Position numbers and translations under genes: made by a program
The notes under the pieces: generated by a model
Seen by the model: only the letters and a program-made list of their open reading frames with translations
The model's database searches: none
What the model was told of the DNA's origin: nothing
Shown here: piece after piece, positions 18,978 through 28,945 of the stretch
Layout of the letters: each line of letters opens with the position of its first letter
Numbering within the stretch: the stretch's first letter is position 1
Origin: Lewinellaceae bacterium
GTDB taxonomy: Bacteria; Bacteroidota; Bacteroidia; Chitinophagales; Saprospiraceae
Assembly: GCA_020636155.1 (NCBI GenBank)
Contig: JACJYM010000001.1
Location: 357,118 to 421,117, forward strand
Direction of reading: 5' to 3'
DNA: 64,000 bases

Positions 18978-20852
18978 ATGAATCGAATTTTACTAACTTT
19001 ATATATTCTAGCAATCCTTTCTATTTTCCGAATTGAAGTCGCTTTCGGACAATTAGATGATGAATGTAAATTAAGCATTGGTACTAATCTCGGGGGATTA
19101 TCTGATTTCGGAACAGAACTACCCTTTGTTGATCTCATGCACAACAGTCGTGAGTGGTACACTAAATCAGTCGATGACCCCGATTACATTTTCGATTCAG
19201 GTTTTGCCAAAGAATTATCATATCGTGAAGATGGATATCCTACTCATATACCTCAGCAAGTCTCAGAATCTAATTATTTGCAAGAGGTAGCAACAATTTG
19301 GGCCATTACTGATGGTTGGCCTAGTGGGGTTTATACTGTTTTATGGGACGGCACAGGTCAATTGGATTTTTGGGGTACTTTTGATTATCTGGAACAAACG
19401 GACTCTCAACGAATCATTTTTGACATCGGAAATCCTGTGGGTGGGGTAATAGAAATGAGAATAAAAGAATCTGATATAAACGATCCGATTAGAAATATCA
19501 GGGTTCTAATGCCCGGTTCGGAAGATAATTATGAAGAAGAAGTTTTCAATCCTATTTGGATTAATAAACTCAAGGATTTTAAAAGTGTGAGATTCATGGA
19601 TTGGGGTCAAACCAATAATTGGGGCAATCCAAATCCTGGAATTACCGAGCCTTTGGAATACTTTTCTTGGGATGAGAGAAGTAAACTAGACCATTACACC
19701 TGGGCCTACAATAAAGGAATTCCCTATGAAATGATGATTAGACTCATGAATGAACTAGATATTGATGGTTGGGTGTGTGTGCCTCATCGTGCTGGTGAAG
19801 AATACCAAAAAAGCATGGCTCAATTATTTAAAGATAATCTTGAACCTGAGAGGCACCTCTATGTAGAATATAGCAATGAAATATGGAATTGGATTTTTGA
19901 CCAAACGCATTGGGTCAATGAATATGGTTGTGAGGCAGATGGTGACCTATGGCCGGAAGGAATCGTAGAATTTGTACAGAATACGATGAATTACTGGACA
20001 GAAATATACTCCGATGATCTTGATAAAATCACACGAGTCGTGGGGGTATTCACCGCATGGTTGGATGTGTCAGAACGTATTGTTTACAATTTGGATCCCA
20101 CTAGTTTTGATGCGATCTCACCGACTTACTATATAGGTCTCAATGAAGATCAAGATGCAGTTTTAGATAATCTAGGTGAAAATGCCACCGCAGAAAACAT
20201 TATTAACTATGCTTATGCTAACATTCCTGAGGTGCTAACTTGGATTGATGGTATTCAAGCTATTGCAGATTCTCTGCATAAGGAAATGGTCTTTTATGAA
20301 GGTGGGCAACACCTCACCCCTCATCCCTTTGGTGAAGAGCCAAGTTATGCTCAAGCTTTGATAGATGTGCAAAGAAGCCCTCTTATGTATGAATTATATT
20401 TAGATTGGTTTGAGGAATTGAAAAAGTATCAGAAAGGTGATAAGCCACTTTTATTGATGAATTTTTCTTTCATTTCCGATCGAAGTGCCCAATATGGAAG
20501 CTGGGGTATTCTTGAAACCATGGAACAGGATACCAGCCTCATTCCTGCACCGAAATATCGAGCCATCACCGAAATAAATAATGGCTGTCAAATGACATCG
20601 ACCATTGATACAGTTAAAAATTGGGATGAATTGACACTGTTTCCAAATCCGGCATTGAATCAATTTGAAATTAAAAATTTGCCTGCTGAATCCAAAATCA
20701 CAATTTTAGACCTACAGGGAAGACCAATGGTGCATTATACCCAGTTGAGTCAGAATGCATTTGATATCCACAATTTACCACAAGGTCTTTATATGGTTTA
20801 CATATACACAAGTGACAAGCAATATATTGGATGTCTCAAATTGGTAAAGTGA
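18978..20852 (+). CDS. Secreted glycoside-hydrolase-like protein with T9SS type A signal
   Basis: I take the ATG at 18978 (MNRILLTLYILAILSIF, signal peptide ending near AFGQ), giving 624 residues. The central part looks like a TIM-barrel glycosidase: IGTNLGGLSDFG, KSVRFMDWGQTNNWG, PYEMMIRLMNELDIDGWVCVPHRA, then LYVEYSNEIWNW, where the Glu after Asn is placed like the acid/base Glu of clan GH-A, and VFYEGGQHLTP, a candidate nucleophile Glu. Proteins with this VEYSNEIWN pattern are often labelled cellulose-binding, on weak grounds. The last ~75 residues are a type A sorting domain (LFPNPALNQFEIKNLP ... LPQGLYMVYIY). Substrate unknown; polysaccharide likely. Confidence 0.75.
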   Translation: MNRILLTLYILAILSIFRIEVAFGQLDDECKLSIGTNLGGLSDFGTELPFVDLMHNSREWYTKSVDDPDYIFDSGFAKELSYREDGYPTHIPQQVSESNYLQEVATIWAITDGWPSGVYTVLWDGTGQLDFWGTFDYLEQTDSQRIIFDIGNPVGGVIEMRIKESDINDPIRNIRVLMPGSEDNYEEEVFNPIWINKLKDFKSVRFMDWGQTNNWGNPNPGITEPLEYFSWDERSKLDHYTWAYNKGIPYEMMIRLMNELDIDGWVCVPHRAGEEYQKSMAQLFKDNLEPERHLYVEYSNEIWNWIFDQTHWVNEYGCEADGDLWPEGIVEFVQNTMNYWTEIYSDDLDKITRVVGVFTAWLDVSERIVYNLDPTSFDAISPTYYIGLNEDQDAVLDNLGENATAENIINYAYANIPEVLTWIDGIQAIADSLHKEMVFYEGGQHLTPHPFGEEPSYAQALIDVQRSPLMYELYLDWFEELKKYQKGDKPLLLMNFSFISDRSAQYGSWGILETMEQDTSLIPAPKYRAITEINNGCQMTSTIDTVKNWDELTLFPNPALNQFEIKNLPAESKITILDLQGRPMVHYTQLSQNAFDIHNLPQGLYMVYIYTSDKQYIGCLKLVK

Positions 20853-20865
20853 GGACTCAGAGATA

Positions 20866-21255
20866 ATGAATAATGAAATAAATAACTACAACGACCAACT
20901 CAATTCTGTTGACGCAGAAATATGTAGGCTTTTGATGGCGTCTATAAACAAAAATCTTGAGGGTGCGGACTCCAAAATTTGGCATCGTCACCCCGTGTGG
21001 TTTATTGATGGCAATCCCATCGTGGGTTATAGCAAACTAAAGAATTATGTCAGACTACTGTTTTGGTCCGGGCAGTCTTTTGAAGAAGATTCATTGATAA
21101 GTGAAGGAAAATTTAAAGCGGCTGAATTGAGGTTTACCCATCCTGATGAAATAGATTTTGATTTGCTGAAACGAATACTCGAAAAGAGCATACACATACA
21201 GTGGGATTATAAAAACATTGTCAAGAGAAAAGGGCAATTATTGCGTTTAAAATAA
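20866..21255 (+). CDS. DUF1801-like small protein
   Basis: 129 residues from an ATG 13 nt after the previous stop. Seen: HPVWFIDGNPIVGYSKLKNYVRLLFWSGQSF, a pattern characteristic of DUF1801 (YdhG/frataxin-like fold), and a basic C-terminus. Members are small cytoplasmic proteins of uncertain role, sometimes called iron chaperones from their fold. It has no visible partner other than the secreted hydrolase upstream. Confidence 0.75.
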   Translation: MNNEINNYNDQLNSVDAEICRLLMASINKNLEGADSKIWHRHPVWFIDGNPIVGYSKLKNYVRLLFWSGQSFEEDSLISEGKFKAAELRFTHPDEIDFDLLKRILEKSIHIQWDYKNIVKRKGQLLRLK

Positions 21256-21296
21256 GAGAATCCAGATATTTTTTCGAGACTCTCAATTAAATTATT

Positions 21297-21695
21297 TTAC
21301 TGCTTGTTTAATATATATTTTTCAGCCAAATCGCCTGTGTATTCTTTCCCATTTCCATCCAATTGTTTCAGCCGACTGCCATTGATCAAATATTTTACTA
21401 ATTCTTCACTGTCTGCTAAGCTCAAGATACCGTTCGAAACTGTGAAGCTCCCGCTCTCCACAAATGGTTTTTCGTCACCCTTGCCAAGAAAGGTCTTTTC
21501 CATGTTGTAAATTCCATTTTCATGGAGAAATAGATTTTCTTTAATGCCTTTACAATCATTACAAGGGAGGATTCCACTGTATTTTCCATATTGAAGTTGA
21601 GTAGTAATTGTCGTACTTTGTTCGACTGGTTTGTCATTTTTGCACCCAACTATTGCAAGGGTTACAAGTAGACAGAGATTTACCAAGATCTTCAT
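21297..21695 (-). CDS. NlpE-like lipoprotein (copper resistance / envelope sensor family)
   Basis: I take the ATG at 21695 (TTG at 21704 adds three residues), giving 132 residues. The signal ends in LAIVGC, a good lipobox, then a short linker. The body shows the NlpE N-terminal pattern: YSGILPCNDCKGIKENLFLHENGIYNM with the CxxC pair, and a short lipocalin-like beta-barrel ending in SRLKQLDGNGKEY. In E. coli NlpE signals surface or copper stress to Cpx; here only the family is claimed. The C-terminal OB domain of E. coli NlpE is absent. Confidence 0.85.
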   Translation of the reverse strand: MKILVNLCLLVTLAIVGCKNDKPVEQSTTITTQLQYGKYSGILPCNDCKGIKENLFLHENGIYNMEKTFLGKGDEKPFVESGSFTVSNGILSLADSEELVKYLINGSRLKQLDGNGKEYTGDLAEKYILNKQ

Positions 21696-21811
21696 ATTTA
21701 TCAATTTTTAAATGGAACGCCAAACTTAATAAATACTAAGAACTTTGAGATGTTTATTTTAAAGATTAAAATTTTCTTTAATATATTTAACAAAAATCAA
21801 AACTTATTTCA

Positions 21812-23098
21812 TCACCCAAACCCTAAATTGCGAGATTTTTTTATATAAATCCATTCAGCGAACACACAAAATACGATGATTCCCAAGGCCATAAAAACTC
21901 CAATCTTTTGACTACTAAACTGGCTGATAATTAAAACAGCCAACGCAATGATACAAAGTAAAAACCCAGCCATTGTCAGCAGTTTATTACTATTCAATTC
22001 TTCTGACAACTTAAAACAAGCTAAATTTACCAATGCAAATACCAATAAGAAACCGATACTTCCTGCAATTGAAATATTAGTCAAATCAACCAAATTAGCC
22101 ATTAACAGGGTTGAAATAAAAGTGATAAACAAGCCAATAGGTTGATTCCAAAGCATGGAAGTAAAGTTTTTGGGCAATTCCCTATCTTTTGCAATTTCAT
22201 AATTCACCCGACTACCTCCATAAAGTGTGGCATTTATTGCAGAGAAGGTTGAAAGCAACGCCGCTATAGTGATGATTACAAATCCCGCCTGCCCCAACAT
22301 AGGTTTAGCCGCTTCTGCCAAAACATAATCTTGGGCTTTCGCAATTTCAGAAAATGCCAAAGAGCCGACCGTGACGATTGAAATACTGATATATAAGATT
22401 ATCACAAAAATGATAGAATAGAAATAGGCCTTTGGAATATTGGATTGTGGATTTTCAATGTCGGGTGCTGCATTGGCAATTAATTCAAACCCCTCATAGG
22501 CGACAAAAATCACCATGGCTCCGGAAATAAGCTCGATAGGATGTGTCCAATAGGAAATCTCTAATTGGTCAAGGTGATTATTGCCAAACAATCCGTAACC
22601 ACCGATAAAAACGAAAGAAATCAAAATGATTAATTTGATGGCGACGACGATGGACTCAATCTTGCCAACCATCTGAATACTATAATAATTAACAAAGGTT
22701 GCAACAATAATTACTAAACTGACATAGAGATGAAAATCGACCTTACCCCCCAGGATTTTCAACAGGTTGGGAGCATAAGAGCCAAATGCCGATGCGTAAA
22801 GTGAGAGCATAATGATGTAACTCACCCATAAAAAGTTATTCATGGCACCACTAAAAACATTGATACCGAAGCCCTGATTAATAAATTTTACTGTTCCACC
22901 CCTATCCGGGTATTTTAGTGACATTTTGGAATAACTGTAACCCGTAATCAGCGCAACAATTCCTGCAAATAGGAAGGCAATGGGTGTACCTCCCTTGGCA
23001 TAACTTACCGCAAGTCCAAGTACCGCAAAAATACCTCCACCCACCATTCCTCCGATACCGATGGACATGGCTTCCTTAAGTCCTATTTTATTATTCAT
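21812..23098 (-). CDS. APC-superfamily amino-acid permease
   Basis: 428 residues with about 12 hydrophobic helices. N-terminal IGLKEAMSIGIGGMVGGGIFAVLGLAVSYA is the conserved first helix with its unwound GxGGxxGGG segment that binds the amino-acid backbone; later VFVAYEGFELIANAAPDIENP and ALLSTFSAINATLYGGSR are also typical. It imports or exchanges an amino acid across the inner membrane; the substrate cannot be named. The FkbM-type gene upstream ends 12 nt before this start on the same strand, suggesting an operon, although their functions have no obvious link. Confidence 0.9.
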   Translation of the reverse strand: MNNKIGLKEAMSIGIGGMVGGGIFAVLGLAVSYAKGGTPIAFLFAGIVALITGYSYSKMSLKYPDRGGTVKFINQGFGINVFSGAMNNFLWVSYIIMLSLYASAFGSYAPNLLKILGGKVDFHLYVSLVIIVATFVNYYSIQMVGKIESIVVAIKLIILISFVFIGGYGLFGNNHLDQLEISYWTHPIELISGAMVIFVAYEGFELIANAAPDIENPQSNIPKAYFYSIIFVIILYISISIVTVGSLAFSEIAKAQDYVLAEAAKPMLGQAGFVIITIAALLSTFSAINATLYGGSRVNYEIAKDRELPKNFTSMLWNQPIGLFITFISTLLMANLVDLTNISIAGSIGFLLVFALVNLACFKLSEELNSNKLLTMAGFLLCIIALAVLIISQFSSQKIGVFMALGIIVFCVFAEWIYIKKSRNLGFG

Positions 23099-23110
23099 AT
23101 AATGATCTTT

Positions 23111-24022
23111 CTACTTGCAAAATACTATATTGTCAGAGTCCGTTTTTTCATCCACAAACAGGGATTCTATTTCCTCGAGGGTTCTGATTGTTCCATTTTC
23201 ATTAATGGCATGGGGCATATACCCTAAATCAACCAATAAAGCGGCTGCCGCTCTGTGGATTTCATTGTTACGACTAGAAGCCAAATACTCGAGGACAACA
23301 AAGGGGCTTTTTTCAATTAAGTAATCCTTTGCCCCATTAACCACCTTAAATTCAGCGCCTTCCACGTCGATTTTTATTATTTTAGGACACCTTTTCTGCT
23401 TCTTCAAGTAATCACCCAAAACCAAGCTTTCGATGCTTACTGCTCTTGGTTTATACTTTTTATACCAGTCCGAATTTTCAAACTGACTATTATCTATGGT
23501 GTTATATTCTGAATATAAATTAGGGAATTCATAAAATGTTAGTGAACCTGATTCGTCTGATACGGCTCCATGCAAGAATTCACAATTTGTCTTTTTAGAA
23601 AGATTTTCTTTAAGAATTTCAAATGTTCGAGGTGCCGCTTCAATGGCGGTTACACGACCTTGTTTGCCAACCAAGAGTGAGCCCAATCCAGAAAAATAAC
23701 CATAATGAGCTCCCACATCAATAAAATAATCTCCGGAATCTAAGTAGTTAATCATAAATCTTGCAAGTCGAATTTCCGAATCATGTGACTTGCCTTTCGT
23801 CAAGTAAATATCTGTACTGGAAGGCAGCCCAATCATCATTTCATCATTATAGAAAGTATGGCATTTAACCCTCAATTCCCTTTTATTGATTGGAAAAATC
23901 ATCAACCTATATAGCGTTGCAAGCACGTATTTTACAGGCTGTCGCATAAATCGAAAAACCTTAGAGGCATTGGCCACGTAGGCAACTTTATCCAGTGACT
24001 TACTTAATTCAACTTTATCCAA
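23111..24022 (-). CDS. FkbM family SAM-dependent methyltransferase
   Basis: 303 residues starting at TTG (24022); the next in-frame ATG would cut into the N-terminus without harming the core. Seen: YFIDVGAHYGYFSGLGSLLVG (SAM-binding motif I), VTAIEAAPRTFEILKENLS (motif II) and the FkbM signature KIIKIDVEGAEFKVVNGA, then PFVVLEYLA. These enzymes O-methylate sugars, polyketides or lipids; the acceptor is unknown. The 55 N-terminal residues before the methyltransferase core contain a hydrophobic stretch (YVLATLYRLMIFPI), hinting at membrane contact. Confidence 0.88.
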   Translation of the reverse strand: MDKVELSKSLDKVAYVANASKVFRFMRQPVKYVLATLYRLMIFPINKRELRVKCHTFYNDEMMIGLPSSTDIYLTKGKSHDSEIRLARFMINYLDSGDYFIDVGAHYGYFSGLGSLLVGKQGRVTAIEAAPRTFEILKENLSKKTNCEFLHGAVSDESGSLTFYEFPNLYSEYNTIDNSQFENSDWYKKYKPRAVSIESLVLGDYLKKQKRCPKIIKIDVEGAEFKVVNGAKDYLIEKSPFVVLEYLASSRNNEIHRAAAALLVDLGYMPHAINENGTIRTLEEIESLFVDEKTDSDNIVFCK

Positions 24023-24420
24023 TAAACACCACGATTTAAAGAGTGCAATTTAAACTTTTAAATAGGAAACTCGACTTTGACCAAGATATAAATTGTACTG
24101 ACCATCATAAATTTTAGGTGTATTCCATACTTCATCGTTTTAAAATTGTTTGTTTGTGAAAACTCTGCTGAAATACAAAAATCTTCCCATTTGAGTGTCG
24201 TGAAAATCTCATACATTATGTGATTCGTTTTTACTAATAAGTTAATCCCTCTAATTTGAATTGTCATTCCCTAATGAGTATTATTGATTGCGAAAAAAAA
24301 TGATATTCAACACGGATTCTAGAATATCGTAAAAGCCTAGAACAATTTCTCTATATTTACTTTATAAAAAACTGGAGTCCGTATTTGACACCATTTAAGA
24401 ATTGAATTCCGCAGGATTAC
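24023..24420. other. Intergenic region between divergent FkbM-type and sbcD genes
   Basis: 398 nt, AT-rich. A 69-codon minus-strand frame with ATG (24267 to 24058) exists, but its sequence shows no family, low-complexity hydrophobic patches and no clear ribosome-binding site, so I do not call it a gene. The region must hold both promoters; I could not pick them out. Confidence 0.4.
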
Positions 24421-25635
24421 ATGAAATTATTACATACATCGGATTGGCATTTGGGTAGGACACTGTATTCAAAAAAAGAACGGGTAGAGGAACATACCGC
24501 ATTTTTAGACTGGTTGCTCACCACTTTAAAATCGAAATTGATTGACATTTTGCTTATTGCCGGAGACATATTCGACACATCATCACCTAACAGTACATCC
24601 CAAACTTTGTATTATGACTTCTTAATAAAAGCAAGAGATGCCGGGTGTAAAAACATTATTGTAGTGGGTGGCAACCACGATTCTCCTAGCTTCCTTAATG
24701 CCCCAAAGCACCTACTAAAAACTCTCAATGTCACCGTCATTGGGAATATTAGCGACAGCATTGAAGACGAAATAGTGGTAATTCATGATTCTCAGGGCAA
24801 GCCATCGCTCATAGTTTGTGGTGTGCCATTCATAAGGGAAAGAGATATCAGTCGATTTGCGGAAGGTGAAAATTATGCTGATCGTACCAGTCGAATCAAT
24901 GAAAGTATCAAAAAACACTATCATGAAATCGCCTTGATGGCTGAGGGAAAACGAGCAAAACTGGGAACCTCTATTCCGATTATTGCCACTGGACACTTAT
25001 CTGTCGCTGGGGGAAAAAGGAATGACGACGATGGAGTTCGCGAGACCTATGTTGGCAATATCGAAGTGATTAGTTCTGATATATTTCCAGATACGTTTGA
25101 CTATGTGGCATTAGGTCATTACCATGTGCCGTCGACTATTAAAGAACATATTAGGTATAGTGGTTCGCCAATAGCCATGGGGTTTGGTGAGGCAAAACAG
25201 ACCAAATGTGTGTATATATTGGATTTTGAAAATGAGCTCAGAATAGAAACCCTATCAATACCTGTGTTTCAAAAATTAGAATCCATAGCCGGAGACAAAA
25301 ATCATATTGAGCAACGAATCAATGAATTAAAAACAAAAGGAGAATCCGTTTGGGTAGAAGTAATTTATAAGGGGCAAGAGATTTTTCCTGATTTTTCGAA
25401 TTGGTTGTCAGAACAGATTGACAATACAAAAATTGAAATCCTGAAGCAACAAAACCGCCAATATTTGAATGAGGTTTTATCCATTAACGACACGACTGTT
25501 CCATTGGACGAACTCGATGCCTATGAGGTTTTTGAGAAGCTACTTGACAAAAATGACATCCCAGAAGAGCAAAGACAAGAGCTTATTCAAAGTTATAATG
25601 AAATACTTATAAACCTTGACAGTGAAGCAAAATAA
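24421..25635 (+). CDS. sbcD: Exonuclease SbcD (Mre11-type nuclease subunit)
   Basis: 404 residues. All metallophosphoesterase motifs are present: MKLLHTSDWHLGR, DILLIAGDIFDT, NIIVVGGNHDSPSF, IIATGHLSVAGG and YVALGHYHVPS. With SbcC it forms a complex that opens hairpins and processes blocked DNA ends using ATP and manganese. The sbcC gene starts 3 nt after the stop, so the two are translated as a pair. The C-terminal capping domain (about 280-404) includes the DNA-binding and SbcC-contact part. Confidence 0.96.
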   Translation: MKLLHTSDWHLGRTLYSKKERVEEHTAFLDWLLTTLKSKLIDILLIAGDIFDTSSPNSTSQTLYYDFLIKARDAGCKNIIVVGGNHDSPSFLNAPKHLLKTLNVTVIGNISDSIEDEIVVIHDSQGKPSLIVCGVPFIRERDISRFAEGENYADRTSRINESIKKHYHEIALMAEGKRAKLGTSIPIIATGHLSVAGGKRNDDDGVRETYVGNIEVISSDIFPDTFDYVALGHYHVPSTIKEHIRYSGSPIAMGFGEAKQTKCVYILDFENELRIETLSIPVFQKLESIAGDKNHIEQRINELKTKGESVWVEVIYKGQEIFPDFSNWLSEQIDNTKIEILKQQNRQYLNEVLSINDTTVPLDELDAYEVFEKLLDKNDIPEEQRQELIQSYNEILINLDSEAK

Positions 25636-25638
25636 TCC

Positions 25639-28600
25639 ATGAAGATACTTAAACTTAAATTCAAAAATATCAATTCTTTGGTCGGTGAAAATGAAATTGA
25701 TTTCACCAATCCTGTTTTCACCAATGAAGGTCTTTTTGCGATTACAGGGAAGACTGGCGCCGGAAAAAGCTCCATTCTTGATGCCATCTGCCTTGCGCTT
25801 TATGGCAGAACTCCAAGGGTTAAAATTACGGGTAGTGAAAATCATGTTTTGACCCGAGGTCAGAGGGATTGTTATGCCGAAATCACCTTCGAAGTAGGTG
25901 GCTATCTTTGGAAATCGTCATGGAAACAAGAGCTTACTAGAACAGGAAATCTAAAGCCTGTAAGTCGTCAAATAGCCGATGTCCACGATCATATCATCGC
26001 GGATCAAATACATAGTTGTGATACAAAAATCATTGAGATCATCGGACTAACCTTTGAGCAATTTACCAAAGTCATCATGCTCGCCCAAGGAAGTTTTGCG
26101 GCATTTCTTGAGGCAGAAAAAAACAATAAAGGGGAACTATTAGAACAAATTACAGGAACAGAAATCTATGCGGAAATATCTCAGAAAGTATATGAACGAA
26201 CAAAATCGGAAAAAGAAAAACTAGAAAAAATACTCATAGAACAAGGCGCTATTAAAATACTTTCGTCGGAAGAAATTCATAATTATGGAGAGCAAAAAGA
26301 AGGCATTGAGCAGGAAAAAAAACAATTGGAAGACACAATCAATGCACTCAATGAAGCACTCAATTGGCATCAAAATTTTAATGAATTACAAAAACAAATC
26401 CTCAATGCCAATGAGCATTTACCGGGCATGAAGGAAACACTCAATGGTGAAAATCAAAAGCTGGAAAATGCTAAAAAATCATTTTCGGATGTCAAAAATG
26501 AGCTAATAACCCAGGAACCAAATTTTAGGAAAACGAGAGAACTAGATGTCAAAATTGAAGAAAAATTAACCGCCTTAAAACCCATAAATAACGAGTTGAA
26601 TACGACGAGTATAAAGCTTGAGAATCTAAAACTTGAATTATCAAAGATAAACAAACAACTTGACGAATCTAAAGAAATTGAATCAGCAATAAGAAAATGG
26701 TCGATAGAAAATAAAATCTATGAAACACTGAATTCAAGTTATGCTGTTATCGAAAAAGACGGAAGGACACTTGTAGAGATGAGCCATGAAATACAAGTAT
26801 TGAAGGAACAAAAAGAATCATTGGAAAATAAAATTAACACCCAAAATGAACAATTGACACGTGCTAATGAGAATTGTTACGCTGTAGACTCACTTTTGAG
26901 TACGAAAATCAGCCTTCTGAGTTCTAAAAAGGATGACCTAAAAAACGTCCTTGAGGGGAAGGAATTATCAGATCTCCAAAAAACAAAAGAGACCATCTCT
27001 GAATTAGGCATAGAGCTAAAATCCCTGAAAGAGACAGAAGAATCTTTGCGCTTGCATAAAGCGGAATTAGACGGTCTCGATACTTCTATTCAAGCCGGAA
27101 AAGAACGTTTAATTAAACTCAAAGAACGAGAAAAAAACCGGCAAGATGCAATCGCGAACTATCAATCAAAAATTCACTTACTTGAGGAAAATATAAATCT
27201 AACCAAGGCTTTTCAAAGTTTGGCAGATCATAGAAATGAGCTGGAAGATGGAAAACCTTGCCCACTGTGTGGGTCTTTAGAGCACCCATTTTCAGATGGT
27301 GAAATACCTGTCATGGGGGAGAAGGAGCAAGAATTGCATCAATTAAAAAACAAACTTACGAAGCTGAATCAAGAATCCTTAGAGGTCGTAAAAAGCGTAG
27401 CAAAAATTAGTGCAGACCTAACAAATTCAGAAAACAATCGGACAAGAGTCAAATATTTAATTCAACAGAAACAAGAATCAAAAGATGGATTGTTATCAAA
27501 CATTAAAAAATTAGATATCTATCATACTCTTCCTCTCGGAAATCTCAATCCAGAAGTATTGACAGAAATACTCACAAATCTTAGAAACCAATACAACAAA
27601 ATGGATGCAAGAATTAAAAAACATGAGACCGAAACAAAAGAAATCAACCACCTGAGAGATGTCGAGATTCCTAATCTTCAAAAACAGTCAGAACAAGCAA
27701 AAGATATTCAAAAAGATCTAAAAGCTAACATTAAGCTCACTGAACAGACATTGAAAGATAAAAGTGATATTCTATCTCAGAAAGTATTAAAATATAGCGT
27801 CGAAGACAATAAACTAAAACTTGAATTGCAAAAATATAATGTCTCAAACATCGAAGAATTACAATTTCGAAAAGATGAATGGGAAAAAAATCAGAATGAC
27901 CTTAAAAATATTAGAGAGAAGATTGATGTCTTGAAAAACTCCATTTCTCAAAAAGAATACGAACGAGAAACTCAAAATAAAATCTATGAAGCAGAATTAA
28001 AAAAACAACAAAATATAAATACAGAGCTGGACAAACTGACCATGCAGCGTCAAGAAATATTTGGTAATAAATCTGTAGAAGAAGTAGAAAGCCAGCTTAA
28101 ATTCTCACTAGAACAATGTGAGAACGCCAAAAACCACATAGAAAATCAAGTGAAAGACATTGAATCTCAAATCAATAAGTTTGAAGCGGTGCTTGCGGAA
28201 AAAAACAAAGAACTAGTCGAGCTACAAGGGAAGAAAAAGACGGATAAAAGCACTGAAAATCTAGATGCTGAGCTCCTCATCTCAAAATCAAAGCTACACG
28301 AATTATCACAATCTATAGGTGCAATAAATCAAACCCTAGAAACAAATCAGGAAAATATTAAATCCAACGAAAAAAAAATAAAGGAAAAAGAAAAACAACA
28401 AAACATTTACAACACTTGGGCAAAATTGAATGAACTCATCGGCTCTTCAGACGGGAAAAAATATCGAAATTTTGCTCAAGCCCTGACCTTTGAGCATTTA
28501 ACCCATCTCAGTAATTTACAACTTCAAAAAATGTCAGATCGATATCTGCTACGACAAACTGGCGATGTTTCAAATCCATTTGAGCTATCGGTCATCGACA

Positions 28601-28920
28601 AATTTCAAAACAATGAAGAGCGAACTGCTCAAAATCTCTCAGGTGGTGAAAAATTTATCGTCTCTCTGGCACTTGCTCTTGGTCTCGCCTCTATGGCAGG
28701 AAAAAACATGAGCATCGATACCATGTTTGTTGATGAAGGCTTCGGCACATTGGACTCTGACTATCTTGATATCGCATTAAATACCCTTTCAAACCTCCAA
28801 AATGAAGGAAAAATCATCGGGGTTATCTCACACCTCAATGAACTGAAAGAACGAATTGCTACTCACATCGAAATCATACCGAGTGGAGGAGGACACTCTA
28901 AAATTCAATTGACCTATTAG
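25639..28920 (+). CDS. sbcC: Exonuclease SbcC (Rad50-type SMC ATPase)
   Basis: 1093 residues. N-terminal ATPase half with Walker A (ITGKTGAGKSSILDAI), then ~800 residues of coiled coil with a zinc hook CPLCG in the middle (about residue 548), then the second ATPase half with the ABC signature NLSGGEKFIVSLALALGL, Walker B MFVDEGFGTLD and the D-loop and His switch (VISHLNEL). It holds and unwinds DNA ends for SbcD. It ends in TAG, which shows that TAG is a normal stop here. Confidence 0.96.
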   Translation: MKILKLKFKNINSLVGENEIDFTNPVFTNEGLFAITGKTGAGKSSILDAICLALYGRTPRVKITGSENHVLTRGQRDCYAEITFEVGGYLWKSSWKQELTRTGNLKPVSRQIADVHDHIIADQIHSCDTKIIEIIGLTFEQFTKVIMLAQGSFAAFLEAEKNNKGELLEQITGTEIYAEISQKVYERTKSEKEKLEKILIEQGAIKILSSEEIHNYGEQKEGIEQEKKQLEDTINALNEALNWHQNFNELQKQILNANEHLPGMKETLNGENQKLENAKKSFSDVKNELITQEPNFRKTRELDVKIEEKLTALKPINNELNTTSIKLENLKLELSKINKQLDESKEIESAIRKWSIENKIYETLNSSYAVIEKDGRTLVEMSHEIQVLKEQKESLENKINTQNEQLTRANENCYAVDSLLSTKISLLSSKKDDLKNVLEGKELSDLQKTKETISELGIELKSLKETEESLRLHKAELDGLDTSIQAGKERLIKLKEREKNRQDAIANYQSKIHLLEENINLTKAFQSLADHRNELEDGKPCPLCGSLEHPFSDGEIPVMGEKEQELHQLKNKLTKLNQESLEVVKSVAKISADLTNSENNRTRVKYLIQQKQESKDGLLSNIKKLDIYHTLPLGNLNPEVLTEILTNLRNQYNKMDARIKKHETETKEINHLRDVEIPNLQKQSEQAKDIQKDLKANIKLTEQTLKDKSDILSQKVLKYSVEDNKLKLELQKYNVSNIEELQFRKDEWEKNQNDLKNIREKIDVLKNSISQKEYERETQNKIYEAELKKQQNINTELDKLTMQRQEIFGNKSVEEVESQLKFSLEQCENAKNHIENQVKDIESQINKFEAVLAEKNKELVELQGKKKTDKSTENLDAELLISKSKLHELSQSIGAINQTLETNQENIKSNEKKIKEKEKQQNIYNTWAKLNELIGSSDGKKYRNFAQALTFEHLTHLSNLQLQKMSDRYLLRQTGDVSNPFELSVIDKFQNNEERTAQNLSGGEKFIVSLALALGLASMAGKNMSIDTMFVDEGFGTLDSDYLDIALNTLSNLQNEGKIIGVISHLNELKERIATHIEIIPSGGGHSKIQLTY

Positions 28921-28945
28921 AAAATTAAAGTCTATAATTTCCCTT

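Noticed and set aside
24058..24267. 69-codon minus-strand frame between the FkbM-type gene and sbcD
   Set aside because: No recognisable motif or signal; occupies the region that must contain divergent promoters.
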